Below the pieces are notes generated by a model, which did no database searches, had not been told where the DNA came from, and was given only the letters and a program-made list of their open reading frames with translations. Positions 26,861-34,522 of a stretch of 64,000 nucleotides of DNA are shown here, in pieces. The position numbers and the translations under genes were made by a program. The DNA is from an uncultured Bacteroidota bacterium. Lineage in GTDB: Bacteria; Bacteroidota; Bacteroidia; Chitinophagales; Chitinophagaceae. The stretch is from positions 293,768 through 357,767 of the forward strand of contig CAIJFI010000004.1 of the NCBI GenBank assembly GCA_903819975.1, in the 5' to 3' direction. The first letter of the stretch is position 1; each line of letters begins with the position of its first letter.

Positions 26861-26933
26861 TATCCGTATTTATCCGTAAATATACGAAAACATATCTGAA
26901 AATCAAAAATAAGTATATCCGTAAATATCCGAT
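26861..26933 (-). promoter_or_regulatory. Helically phased TATCCGTA repeats upstream of the Fic gene
   Basis: TATCCG occurs at 26861, 26871, 26916 and 26926, with a variant TATACG at 26881, so units lie exactly 10 bp apart within each block. An inverted copy (ATCGGATA) is at 26982. The first repeat begins 2 bp upstream of the Fic start codon. This looks like an operator array on one face of the helix. Confidence 0.6.
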
Positions 26934-27047
26934 TAATTATCCTTAAAAAAGGAAATACATAGTTTAACCTACACAATAAAAATCGGATATTAATTGCTAG
27001 TAAAGTTGAAAAATGAGTTGTGGTGCAAATTTTATGCAAATCATAAA

Positions 27048-27081
27048 AAAGGGTCCCAGCTTATAATCGCTGAAACCCTTT
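27048..27081 (-). terminator. Leftward intrinsic terminator next to the left att repeat
   Basis: Arms AAAGGGT/ACCCTTT plus AGC/GCT, with a run of six A residues on the plus strand (T run on the minus strand). It sits where a tRNA terminator would be for a minus-strand tRNA ending at 27092. Confidence 0.6.
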
Positions 27082-27091
27082 ACTGTATTGA

Positions 27092-27127
27092 GTGGGCCCA
27101 CCAGGGCATGATCCTGGGACCCCCTGA
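27092..27127 (-). repeat. Left attachment repeat, tRNA-Met 3'-end-like (diverged T-loop)
   Basis: A 36-bp copy sharing its first 11 bp (GTGGGCCCACC) and last 12 bp (GGGACCCCCTGA) with the repeat at 33407, same orientation and length. The T-stem is kept (CCAGG/CCTGG, compensatory to CCTGG/CCAGG at the right), but the loop is GCATGAT instead of the canonical complement GTTTGAA. The core probably marks attL of the first element. Confidence 0.7.
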
Positions 27128-27273
27128 AATGGTCAACTAGTTGATAATTATGTCTTTAGTAGACAGGGTTAACAGCTTTAGCTACACTAGTTAACGGATT
27201 GGATACTTAATTAGCTATAAAAAGAACTTGGAACAGCCTCTTCCATTATTAAAAGGGGTACTAAAACCAAGTT

Positions 27274-28476
27274 ATGTCTACAACACTTAAAACGTATTTC
27301 TTTTTGTACAAGGCTAAAGTAAATTCTAAAGGTTTAGCTCCTATCATGTTTAGATTAAGGTATCAGCAGCAAGTAGTGCAATTAGCTACAGGGTACTTTA
27401 TTAAACCAAGTAATTGGGTACAGGATAAAAACCTTGTAAAAATTACAGACCCTCACGCTACTGTAATTAATAAACACCTAAAGGACTTGGAAGTAAAGTC
27501 ATACAATATCTTTTCTAAGATGTTTCAAGATGATGAAGTTTACTTGAAGGGAATTATTGAACAGATAAAGGGTAAAACAGATGGACCAATAAGTTTACTT
27601 AAGCTTGTAAACCAATACAACCAGAAGTTAAAAACTAGAGTAGGTACAGACTTAATGATTGCTACCTATAAAAAGTACCATGGTACAGAGACTAAACTAA
27701 CTGCTTTTATACAAAGTAAGGGGAAGCATGATCTTACTTTAAAAGAGCTGCGTATTAATTTTATAGACGAGTTTAATACGTTTATGAAGCTTCATTATGG
27801 TAATGATCAAAACACTACCTGTAAACATTTAAAGAACCTTAAAACGTATTTAAAATATGCAGTAGCTATGGACTGGTTATCCAAATCTCCATTTACAGAG
27901 TTTAGGGTTTCCTATAAGGCTAAAGAAAAACCTTACCTGTCTTTAGAAGAGTTACACAGATTAGAAAATAAGTCATTTGATATCTACAGAATACAGCTTG
28001 TAAAAGACTTATTTCTTATACAGTGCTATACTGGACTCAGTTTTGCTGACTTAGCTGGATTAAATGGAGGCAATGTGACTACAGGTATTGATGGAAACTT
28101 ATGGATCATTAAAAACCGTTTAAAGACAGACGTAAGATCTGCTATACCGCTTCTTCCTAAAGCTTTAGACTTGATAGTTAAATACAACCCAGATTACAAA
28201 GTTGCTATAGATAAACAGCTTCTGCCAATGTATAATATACAGAGGTATAATGCTTACTTAAAAGAAATTGCAGACTTATGTAGTATTACTAAAGTACTAA
28301 GTAGTCATGCTGGCAGAAGAACTTTTGCAAGTACTGTTGCTTTGAGTAATGGAATAAGTATTGAGAGTATATCTCAGATGTTAGGTCATACTTCTACTAA
28401 GATTACACATCAGTATGCTAGAGTTAATGATATGAAGGTTGCAGCAGAAATGGAAAAGATTAAATCTATGTATTAA
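27274..28476 (+). CDS. Tyrosine recombinase/integrase of Bacteroidota CTn type
   Basis: A 400-residue integrase: arm-binding N-terminal domain (TYFFLYKAKVNSKGLAPIMF), SAM-like core-binding domain (about 105-205) and catalytic domain. The usual first Arg region reads YTGLSFADLAG, the Ser-for-Arg variant common in this group. HAGRRTFAS (about 344) supplies H-x-x-R, MLGHTS the second His, and HQYARV the tyrosine near residue 380. It lies 146 bp inside the left attachment repeat, with palindromes such as TCAACTAGTTGA at 27133 that may be arm sites. Confidence 0.9.
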   Translation: MSTTLKTYFFLYKAKVNSKGLAPIMFRLRYQQQVVQLATGYFIKPSNWVQDKNLVKITDPHATVINKHLKDLEVKSYNIFSKMFQDDEVYLKGIIEQIKGKTDGPISLLKLVNQYNQKLKTRVGTDLMIATYKKYHGTETKLTAFIQSKGKHDLTLKELRINFIDEFNTFMKLHYGNDQNTTCKHLKNLKTYLKYAVAMDWLSKSPFTEFRVSYKAKEKPYLSLEELHRLENKSFDIYRIQLVKDLFLIQCYTGLSFADLAGLNGGNVTTGIDGNLWIIKNRLKTDVRSAIPLLPKALDLIVKYNPDYKVAIDKQLLPMYNIQRYNAYLKEIADLCSITKVLSSHAGRRTFASTVALSNGISIESISQMLGHTSTKITHQYARVNDMKVAAEMEKIKSMY

Positions 28477-29080
28477 ATACCTTTTTACAGTTACTGCAAA
28501 AACTAGTTTCTTCATCTGTTGTGTCTTTACCATCAGCATCTCTCATAAAACATGTTTTATTGGGACAGTGGGGTAGTCCCATAGAATGACCTATTTCATG
28601 TATAACAACTTTATAGAAGTTAGCCTTATCTTTTAGTCTCAAATATGAAACTACACAAGCTTTGCCTGGTACATAACTTAATCCCATTACCCCCCAGTCT
28701 TCATGCACACCTTTAGTTGTACTTATATCATAGCCTGTTATACCAACATATATTTCATTGGGCTTGGCTTTAGAACTTAACCAATGTATTAATGAATCTG
28801 CCCTGTATCTGCCCCTAGGTTTATAATATGCGGAAGAAGGCATATTGGTGGTTGGTTGTATTTCAAGATTGGGTAAAAACTTGGTAAGCTGTTTAAAGGT
28901 AGATGTTAAAATATCCTTATCAATGTTACCTAGCGGTATAAGCCGTATACTTTTTATTTGTTTTGGAATAAGTATAGGCTTACTCGGTTTATCTATATTA
29001 CAAGCTGTTAATATGATAATTAAAAAAGCCAGAACATACCTAGTATTTTCAAAAGACCTTTTTAGGTTATTAAAATTCAT
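28466..29080 (-). CDS. Archaemetzincin-like metalloprotease lipoprotein
   Basis: A 204-residue lipoprotein (lipobox LTAC at about residues 24-27). The zinc site reads HEIGHSMGLPHC, followed by PNKTCFM and, 15 residues later, CSNC: the archaemetzincin arrangement HExxHxxGxxHCx4CxM-x(n)-CxxC. The second, structural zinc would be bound by the four cysteines. Archaemetzincins are usually cytosolic and rare in bacteria, so a lipid-anchored version in a mobile element is unusual. Its start overlaps the preceding stop as TAATG. The 3' end overlaps the convergent integrase gene by 11 bp. Confidence 0.8.
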   Translation of the reverse strand: MNFNNLKRSFENTRYVLAFLIIILTACNIDKPSKPILIPKQIKSIRLIPLGNIDKDILTSTFKQLTKFLPNLEIQPTTNMPSSAYYKPRGRYRADSLIHWLSSKAKPNEIYVGITGYDISTTKGVHEDWGVMGLSYVPGKACVVSYLRLKDKANFYKVVIHEIGHSMGLPHCPNKTCFMRDADGKDTTDEETSFCSNCKKVFNT

Positions 29081-29253
29081 TACTTTTTATCTTTACTAAT
29101 TACCATATACATAAATCCAGCTGCAAAGATTAAAAGAGAGACTAGTGTTTGTGCGGTTCCAGACATCTTTTCTGATTCTTTCATCACATAAACTATTACA
29201 CCTATTACAATTATAAAGATTATTAAACCTGGCTGTAAACATCCTTTTTCCAT
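29080..29253 (-). CDS. 57-residue two-helix membrane protein
   Basis: Encodes MEKGCLQPGLIIFIIVIGVI, a short polar loop (KESEKMSG) and a second helix (LVSLLIFAAGFMYMVI) ending SKDKK. Its stop overlaps the ATG of the metalloprotease gene (TAATG), and it begins 9 bp after the upstream gene, so the three leftward genes form an operon. Too short for any family call. Confidence 0.6.
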   Translation of the reverse strand: MEKGCLQPGLIIFIIVIGVIVYVMKESEKMSGTAQTLVSLLIFAAGFMYMVISKDKK

Positions 29254-29262
29254 AATTTATTA

Positions 29263-29850
29263 TTAATTAGTTAAACCATCTTTGTATTTACTAGCTTCAG
29301 CATATGTATCAAAAACAAAAACCTTCTTTTCTAATATTTTAGATTTTCTTTGATATTCATAAAGTGTTAATATAAAAGATCTTTGATCTTCAGCTGCTAA
29401 TGCTTTTAATATTCTTTCTTCATATTGATCAGAAATTCTATACTTATCATCTTCTTTGAAATTCTCGGCAGTAAATACCTCTGAAGTATATCTGTAAAAA
29501 TGATCAATAGGGGTGTATTGATTTCTATAAACCTCAAGAAGAACTTCTGGAACCATATTATCAACTACGGTACCTAAGTTTCTCATACCTTCCTCATACT
29601 TTTTATGAATCTCATATTCTCTATTTTGTCTCTCTCTCTTTTCTTTATTTATATCAACTAATACAGTATTTAAATCTGGAATATTTGCTTTAATAACAAC
29701 TAGCACATATTTGGTGACAGGTACAACAGTTTTAATTACTGGCATTGCTGTAGATGCTTTAGAATCTTCAATAGACTTCTTATTACCATCATTGCAATTT
29801 GTAAAAGTGTTTAAAGCGGCTATAGCTATTAATATATACAAGTATCTCAT
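29263..29850 (-). CDS. Lipoprotein of unknown function
   Basis: 195 residues, signal peptide MRYLYILIAIAALNTFTNC with a lipobox-like TNC ending. The mature part is helical and charged (NKEKRERQNREYEIHKKYEE), consistent with a coiled coil, and ends with KKVFVFDTYAEASKYKDGL, a SPOR-like or DUF-type tail I cannot assign. First gene of the leftward lipoprotein operon; the XRE regulator at 29946 is divergent from it. Confidence 0.6.
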   Translation of the reverse strand: MRYLYILIAIAALNTFTNCNDGNKKSIEDSKASTAMPVIKTVVPVTKYVLVVIKANIPDLNTVLVDINKEKRERQNREYEIHKKYEEGMRNLGTVVDNMVPEVLLEVYRNQYTPIDHFYRYTSEVFTAENFKEDDKYRISDQYEERILKALAAEDQRSFILTLYEYQRKSKILEKKVFVFDTYAEASKYKDGLTN

Positions 29851-29945
29851 TATAGTTCTTTTTAATATGTCAAATGTATGTAATATTCATCTTTTAGGCA
29901 TATATGCCTAAGAATATTTTATGTTTTAATGCCACTTTGGTGGTA

Positions 29946-30170
29946 ATGAATAACCTTAGAGACAAGGCAGTGCTGATAAAGTTTGGTGAGAGGCTTAAAG
30001 AGTTAAGAACAGATAAGAAGCTAACACTAGAACAATTAGCTTTTGCAGCTGATATTGAGCTTAGTCAAGTTCATAGGATTGAAAAAGGGAAGATTAATCC
30101 AACATATACCACCTTATTGGCTCTTGCTTCTGGTTTAGAAATCACAGTTAGTGAACTTTTAGCGGAGTAA
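29946..30170 (+). CDS. XRE-family helix-turn-helix regulator
   Basis: A 74-residue protein that is a single HTH domain: KFGERLKELRTDKKLTLEQL, AFAADIELSQVHRIEKGKIN, PTYTTLLALASGLEITVSEL. The start at 29946 follows GGTGGTA and is preferred over an in-frame ATG at 29904 whose extra residues are not HTH-like. Probably a repressor of the divergent lipoprotein operon or of the element's own genes. Confidence 0.85.
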   Translation: MNNLRDKAVLIKFGERLKELRTDKKLTLEQLAFAADIELSQVHRIEKGKINPTYTTLLALASGLEITVSELLAE

Positions 30171-30171
30171 G

Positions 30172-30414
30172 CTATACTTTCAACTTTATAATGAAGTGGT
30201 TGAAGGCATATAAGTTTCCTCCAATCTTATAAAGTAGCAGATCGTCCTTATCTGGGAATACCTCATCAACATAGACACAAGAGTTTTGATAGATGTGATC
30301 TATTGTTTCTGTACACTTTACCATAAAAGGAGTGTAAAGTCTTCTAATCTTTCCATGTGGGTTAATGATTGCTATACTAAAGGAATCAAAGTATATTATT
30401 CTTCTTTTACTCAT
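30172..30414 (-). CDS. Hypothetical protein, 80 residues
   Basis: Not recognised. Mostly beta-strand-like sequence (RIIYFDSFSIAIINPHGKIR, VYVDEVFPDKDDLLLYKIGG). It follows the RadC-like gene by 10 bp on the same strand, so it is probably co-transcribed. No signal peptide or membrane segment. Confidence 0.55.
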   Translation of the reverse strand: MSKRRIIYFDSFSIAIINPHGKIRRLYTPFMVKCTETIDHIYQNSCVYVDEVFPDKDDLLLYKIGGNLYAFNHFIIKLKV

Positions 30415-30424
30415 ATATCATTTT

Positions 30425-30877
30425 TTACAGGTGACCTTTTTCTGACATGCTCAAATATTGGTTGTCTGGAGCTAAGATTAGATGGTCTAAAAGTTTAATG
30501 TCTAAAAGCTTGGCGGCTTCTGCAATCTGATTAGTTAGTTTCTTGTCTTGTTCAGAAGGGTAGAGCTTACCACTTGGGTGATTGTGACATAGTATTATTC
30601 CTGTTGAAAGTATTTTCAAGGCTGTGGCTAGCAGTATTCTTATGTCTACAATAGCAGAAGTCATTCCACCATTAGATAGTCTTAAAACGCCTAATACGCG
30701 GTTAGCATTATTCAGATATAAAACCACACAAGTTTCTTGAATAGAAATCTTTTCATCTGGATAATAGTCTTTCAGTATTAAGTAAGCGTCAGAAGAACAG
30801 GTAACGATGGGCTTGTTTCCAATACTTGGTCTGTAGGATATTTCAATCTCTGAAACTCCTTCTAGTGTGTTTATCAT
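30425..30877 (-). CDS. RadC-like JAB/MPN-domain protein
   Basis: A 150-residue protein with the JAMM-type site HNHPSGKLYPSEQD (about 100-113) giving H-x-H-x10-D, and the preceding strand LKILSTGIILC. This is the RadC fold found on many Bacteroidota mobile elements. The N-terminal HhH region of chromosomal RadC is missing, as is usual for element-borne versions. Activity unproven; a nuclease or peptidase-like role is possible. Confidence 0.85.
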   Translation of the reverse strand: MINTLEGVSEIEISYRPSIGNKPIVTCSSDAYLILKDYYPDEKISIQETCVVLYLNNANRVLGVLRLSNGGMTSAIVDIRILLATALKILSTGIILCHNHPSGKLYPSEQDKKLTNQIAEAAKLLDIKLLDHLILAPDNQYLSMSEKGHL

Positions 30878-31039
30878 TTTGTTGGGTTTTAAATAAAGAA
30901 AAGGGGCTGATAGTTATTACTACCAACCCCCAGTTGAACGACTAACCACAATACTTCTGATCTGTTAAGTAAACTAAGTAGCGGTTAGTTTGTGTTTGTT
31001 CTACTAATGGTACTTTTGTACAGAAGCCGAGGTTGTGTG

Positions 31040-31387
31040 TTAAGCCATTTCTACTTGAGAAACTTTAGTGTGACCTATTAACTCCATAGAGTCTTTTGGC
31101 TTGTAAGAATAGGCATGTTGAAGCTGCAGAGCCTCACCTGTAACTGGTGAAGTAAATATGTAAGGTTCTGTTTCTACTTTTACAATAGATCCCTCTATAG
31201 TTTGACCTATCATTTTCTCAGCAATTTTAGCTTCAAACGTTGAGGGTATTCTACACTTTCTTACAGTAGCGTAAAATTTTCCTGTGTTAGAGCTTTGAAC
31301 CAATTCTAGGCCGCCACTTAGCTCTAAGCTTACAAATGTCGTCCCATCTTTTTTTTGAACTTCATAGAAGTTTGTTACTTGTACCAT
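31040..31387 (-). CDS. Hypothetical protein, 115 residues, beta-rich
   Basis: Not recognised. Predicted to be all-beta (TFVSLELSGGLELVQSSNTG, FYATVRKCRIPSTF, PYIFTSPVTGEALQLQHAYS), which could be an OB-like fold. No signal peptide. It is separated from the RadC-like gene by a 162-bp gap containing a GC-rich hairpin (GGGG...CCCC around 30905-30932) that may be an attenuator or terminator. Confidence 0.55.
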   Translation of the reverse strand: MVQVTNFYEVQKKDGTTFVSLELSGGLELVQSSNTGKFYATVRKCRIPSTFEAKIAEKMIGQTIEGSIVKVETEPYIFTSPVTGEALQLQHAYSYKPKDSMELIGHTKVSQVEMA

Positions 31388-31440
31388 GTTTTATATTTTT
31401 TGTGATTAATAAAAGCTTCAGTTACTATAGTTTTATATTA

Positions 31441-31464
31441 TTCTAGCGTGTGCACTCACTAGAA
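31441..31464. promoter_or_regulatory. Dyad TTCTAG-(N12)-CTAGAA centred on GTGCAC in a 392-bp gene-free stretch
   Basis: The gap 31388-31779 has no credible gene. It holds this 24-bp dyad and, further right, a relatively GC-rich patch around 31572 (ACCGGGGGTAAC). It lies upstream of the 115-residue gene. An operator or a transfer/replication site is possible; nothing more specific can be seen. Confidence 0.4.
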
Positions 31465-31779
31465 ATTCTACTGTATAGATTTTTACATCTTATAGAAGAG
31501 CAGTAGCTGTTTTATAAAAACATCTAACTGATTCTTTAAGAATACAATTACAGTAAGTCTAACAATAATAAACCGGGGGTAACTGTTGCCGTCAGAACAG
31601 AGTGGGTGTTTAGTTTAGTAGGTATACAGACGCTACTTTCCGGTTAGCATGTAGAGGTTTAATTTTTTAAAGTTTAAACTTATAGCTATCTAATGCATCT
31701 TTTTTAGTGCGTCTTCAGAAAAAGTATATGGTTTAGAATGTTGTAAAGAAGAGTTAGGCGTCTTCTTCTATAGCCCAGG

Positions 31780-32580
31780 TTAGCTTTTCTTTACAAAGAG
31801 TGGGTATATATCTTGAACTACATCCGCACTTTTTTTTGTTCTTAAATGTTTATTGTAATCTGATATAAGTATTCTTCTCCCTGTTTCATTTTTACCTCCA
31901 ACAAATAATGGGTTTATCAAATAAATACCTCTTGAAATATTGGTGGTTAGATTTTGTTCAACTAATGTTCTGTGTGCTTTTTTTACCGTATCTACTTTAT
32001 ACTTGGTGTAAAAAAGTTGATCTGAGTACTCTATGAAATCATCAACTATATGTTGATTAAACTTATATTGACCACTATTGTAGTCTAACTCTTTTAATAA
32101 AATAAACAATGCTAGGTTTTTTGCACAACCGTCAATGTGAAAAAGGAAAGCAACTGCTTCTGGGTTTAATCTTAGATTTGGTGTAACAAATTTATCATCC
32201 ACACAAACTACTTTTATATAGTCAATATCTTCAGCTACAGCTGGATTTGCTTTAATCTTTTTATTACGCACTGGCCTCCTGTGTGTTTTAATAGCAAACC
32301 GTTTGGCTTCTTTGCCTATAAGACTACTACTAGTAGGTCCCTTTTGGGTTGAGGATACCACCACATTTTTCCCCATTATTATTATTTTAGGTTTAGCAGT
32401 AGTTGCTGTCCTTATAAACTTATAGAATTGTGAGCCAGTTATACTGATATCTTCATTTACTGTTTGTTTATTTTTCTTTATTGTTTTAGGTGAGCTAGAA
32501 ATTCCTAGATTTCCTAATATGCTATGAGGACTAGATAGTCCACTTTTTTTTACTGCTGATTTTTTTACACTTTTAGACAT
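31780..32580 (-). CDS. RepL-like winged-helix protein (putative replication protein)
   Basis: 266 residues. A basic, Ser/Lys-rich N-terminus (about 1-100) precedes a winged-helix-like domain: FLFHIDGCAKNLALFILLKE, DTVKKAHRTLVEQNLTTNIS, then RGIYLINPLFVGGKNE. The late 'G-Y-x-(I/V)-NP-x-(Y/F)-x-x-G-G/K' pattern resembles plasmid RepL-type initiators and recurs in the divergent gene at 32748. Assignment rests on this pattern and on the position facing an AT-rich gap. Confidence 0.5.
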   Translation of the reverse strand: MSKSVKKSAVKKSGLSSPHSILGNLGISSSPKTIKKNKQTVNEDISITGSQFYKFIRTATTAKPKIIIMGKNVVVSSTQKGPTSSSLIGKEAKRFAIKTHRRPVRNKKIKANPAVAEDIDYIKVVCVDDKFVTPNLRLNPEAVAFLFHIDGCAKNLALFILLKELDYNSGQYKFNQHIVDDFIEYSDQLFYTKYKVDTVKKAHRTLVEQNLTTNISRGIYLINPLFVGGKNETGRRILISDYNKHLRTKKSADVVQDIYPLFVKKS

Positions 32581-32667
32581 ATTGTATACTATTGTTATAT
32601 ATTTATGTAGATAAAGAAAAGAAAGACTTAGGCGGACAATCCTTAGTATAGAAAAACTCCACTACTA

Positions 32668-32679
32668 ATATACGTATAT
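32668..32679. repeat. Perfect palindrome ATATACGTATAT between divergent RepL-like genes
   Basis: A 12-bp perfect palindrome in the 167-bp AT-rich gap separating the two RepL-like genes. It may be an operator shared by both promoters or part of an origin. Confidence 0.4.
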
Positions 32680-32747
32680 ATTCAATGATATCAATACTTT
32701 GGACCGTTTTTGTTTTAAAAAAGATAGTATTTTAAATACCATTTATA

Positions 32748-33251
32748 ATGAAAAAAACAAGTGCCTATTCTGCTATTCAAGTTGAAGGATTAACTACCAA
32801 AAAGAAGGTTGTCAAGCGTGTAGTTAGATTTAAGAAACTTGGTTGCAAATACTATTTTAACGCTCAACATATATTCTTACAGCTTCCAAATAAAGGCAGG
32901 GTGTTTTTTGATTTCTTGTGTGAAAATATGGACACGCATAATAGGGTTACATTAGACCTACATTTTAAAAAGGCTTTTATTGATTTTATTAAAGAGATAA
33001 CTGTTAATAAGACTGCAATAAGTTTAGATAGTGTAGATCAGTTTATATTGAAGCTAAAAAAGCTTGGATTGATATTTACTGTAAATGATACTAAGGCTTA
33101 TTACGCGGTTAATCCCAAATACGCCTATAAAGGGTCTGAGGAAAGTAGGCTTAGATTGTTAAAGAGTATGATAGAAAAGCGTTTATTGTTAGGGTTACCT
33201 ATAGACATGTTAATAGGTGTATCAACTGATGATTTTCTCGGTACTAACTGA
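32748..33251 (+). CDS. RepL-like winged-helix protein, 167 residues
   Basis: The core reads FFDFLCENMDTHNRVTLDLH, KEITVNKTAISLDSVDQFIL, KLKKLGLIFTVNDTKAYYAV, then NPKYAYKGSEESR: helix-helix-wing ending in YAVNPKYAYKG, the RepL-like pattern. It shares the wing pattern with the leftward gene at 31780. Likely functions are DNA binding in replication or in control of the element. No nickase or polymerase motif. Confidence 0.5.
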   Translation: MKKTSAYSAIQVEGLTTKKKVVKRVVRFKKLGCKYYFNAQHIFLQLPNKGRVFFDFLCENMDTHNRVTLDLHFKKAFIDFIKEITVNKTAISLDSVDQFILKLKKLGLIFTVNDTKAYYAVNPKYAYKGSEESRLRLLKSMIEKRLLLGLPIDMLIGVSTDDFLGTN

Positions 33252-33352
33252 AAGTAGACACGATAATTTTGTACTTTTGTAGTAGTTCTTTTTATGGTTA
33301 ACAGAATTTCAACAATGGTTAACAGATTAGCTACCTGTCAGGGGTAATAAAA

Positions 33353-33382
33353 AAGCCTATAAATATCACTATTTACAGGCTT
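33353..33382 (-). terminator. Leftward intrinsic terminator, probably the tRNA-Met terminator
   Basis: Arms AAGCCT/AGGCTT and TAAATA/TATTTA separated by one mismatch, loop TCAC, with a T run on the minus strand. It lies 24 bp beyond the 3' end of the minus-strand tRNA-Met fragment. Confidence 0.75.
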
Positions 33383-33406
33383 CTCTAATATACAGTCCTT
33401 TCGGCT

Positions 33407-33449
33407 GTGGGCCCACCTGGGTTTGAACCAGGGACCCCCTGATTATGAG
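33407..33449 (-). tRNA. tRNA-Met(CAT) 3' fragment = right attachment repeat
   Basis: On the minus strand this reads anticodon loop CTCATAA, then TCAGGGGGTC, T-arm CCTGG-TTCAAAC-CCAGG with the canonical T-loop, and acceptor 3' strand TGGGCCC-A. The 5' half (D-arm, 5' acceptor) is absent; sequence diverges just before the anticodon loop. It is therefore a partial tRNA left by integration, not a functional gene. Its last 36 bp form the direct repeat with 27092. Confidence 0.82.
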
Positions 33450-33586
33450 GGTGTAAAAGAGAATTATATTGTTTTTCTTTTATTGATAATCAATAGGATA
33501 CAAGATTAAAATAAAACGGCAGTAACTATACTTTACCTGTTTTATCATAATTTTTGAAAAAACTTGGCAGGGAACTTGGCAGGGAT

Positions 33587-34477
33587 TTATACTAATCTAT
33601 TAATTTTATTATTTATGTTATCTGAAAGATCCTTACAAATTAAGTCAAGTAGATCCTCTTCATTTGTGTAATATTTGAATAGCATTTCATTTTGAATATA
33701 ATTTCTAAACTCTTCAACTTGCTTGTATTCATTTTCTATTTCTGGCTGATTTGTTGAAGGTGGTTCTTTATAAAAGTATATCATGCCTAAAGGTAACTCG
33801 TTCACTTGTTGTCTTTGAATTGCAAATGTTATTTCTTCAACTGTTCCAGATAATGATCTTTGAGTATTAGTTGTTTTATCAATTACAGGAGTTCCAAGTT
33901 TATGTCTTATTACTGCTATAATAATATGAGCATTATTCACTAATGATTTGTTAATTATGTCTTGTGGTTTGCCAGTTTGTGATGGTAATTCTTCCCATCC
34001 ATTTACAATAATCCTTGTGCCAGTTAATTCTTCATACTTTTGTCTTCTGAAATGAGTCTCAAGCTTTTCAAGAATTATTTGTCTTTCTTTTTGGACATCA
34101 CTTGGAGAAGCAACAAAAACATTAATCTCTTTTATCTTCTTTGTTATTGGTAAATTTAATAGTCGTGGTGAAGTATTTTCTTGATTTTTTCGTAATTCTT
34201 TAAGTTGCAGATCCTCAATTGTTAAATTAATAAGTTCTGAAAACTGCTTAACACCTATTTGAAAATAATATCCAAAATCATCATTATTATTACCAAAATA
34301 TATTAAAGGCCAGAATGTAATTCTATCAAGTTTGTATATATATGGACATTTTTCACCAAATATTGTACGAATAATCATTGACGCTCTTCCTTTTACTATA
34401 TTCAAATCATCCTTTTTTTCATAGGTTAAGGCATGCACATCGTCTAAAAGCTTATTAAGTATCTCCAAGTCTGTCAT
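33587..34477 (-). CDS. DUF4062-domain protein
   Basis: 296 residues. An N-terminal region of unknown type (1-115) is followed by DUF4062: INVFVASPSDVQKERQIILE (118-137), IIVNGWEELPSQTGKPQDII, and NAHIIIAVIRHKLGTP. DUF4062 has a TIR/deoxyribosyltransferase-like Rossmann core, and such domains often serve as sensors or effectors in signalling and defence proteins. Placed between the integration site and the integrase, a typical cargo position. Effector activity is not demonstrable here. Confidence 0.75.
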   Translation of the reverse strand: MTDLEILNKLLDDVHALTYEKKDDLNIVKGRASMIIRTIFGEKCPYIYKLDRITFWPLIYFGNNNDDFGYYFQIGVKQFSELINLTIEDLQLKELRKNQENTSPRLLNLPITKKIKEINVFVASPSDVQKERQIILEKLETHFRRQKYEELTGTRIIVNGWEELPSQTGKPQDIINKSLVNNAHIIIAVIRHKLGTPVIDKTTNTQRSLSGTVEEITFAIQRQQVNELPLGMIYFYKEPPSTNQPEIENEYKQVEEFRNYIQNEMLFKYYTNEEDLLDLICKDLSDNINNKINRLV

Positions 34478-34522
34478 AAAACCTCTATTTATTAAAGACT
34501 AAGTTACTTAATTTAATTTATT

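Larger units (their letters stand above)
27092..33442. mobile_element. 6.3-kb integrative element inserted at a tRNA-Met 3' end
   Basis: Bounded by the two 36-bp tRNA-Met-like direct repeats and carrying a tyrosine integrase just inside the left repeat. Cargo comprises two lipoproteins, an XRE regulator, a RadC-like protein, and two RepL-like winged-helix proteins around an AT-rich gap. No relaxase or conjugation gene is recognisable, so it would need a helper to move between cells. Boundaries are inferred from the repeats. Confidence 0.7.

Noticed and set aside
33407..33449. Functional tRNA-Met
   Set aside because: The 5' half with the acceptor and D-arm is missing; sequence match stops at the anticodon loop.
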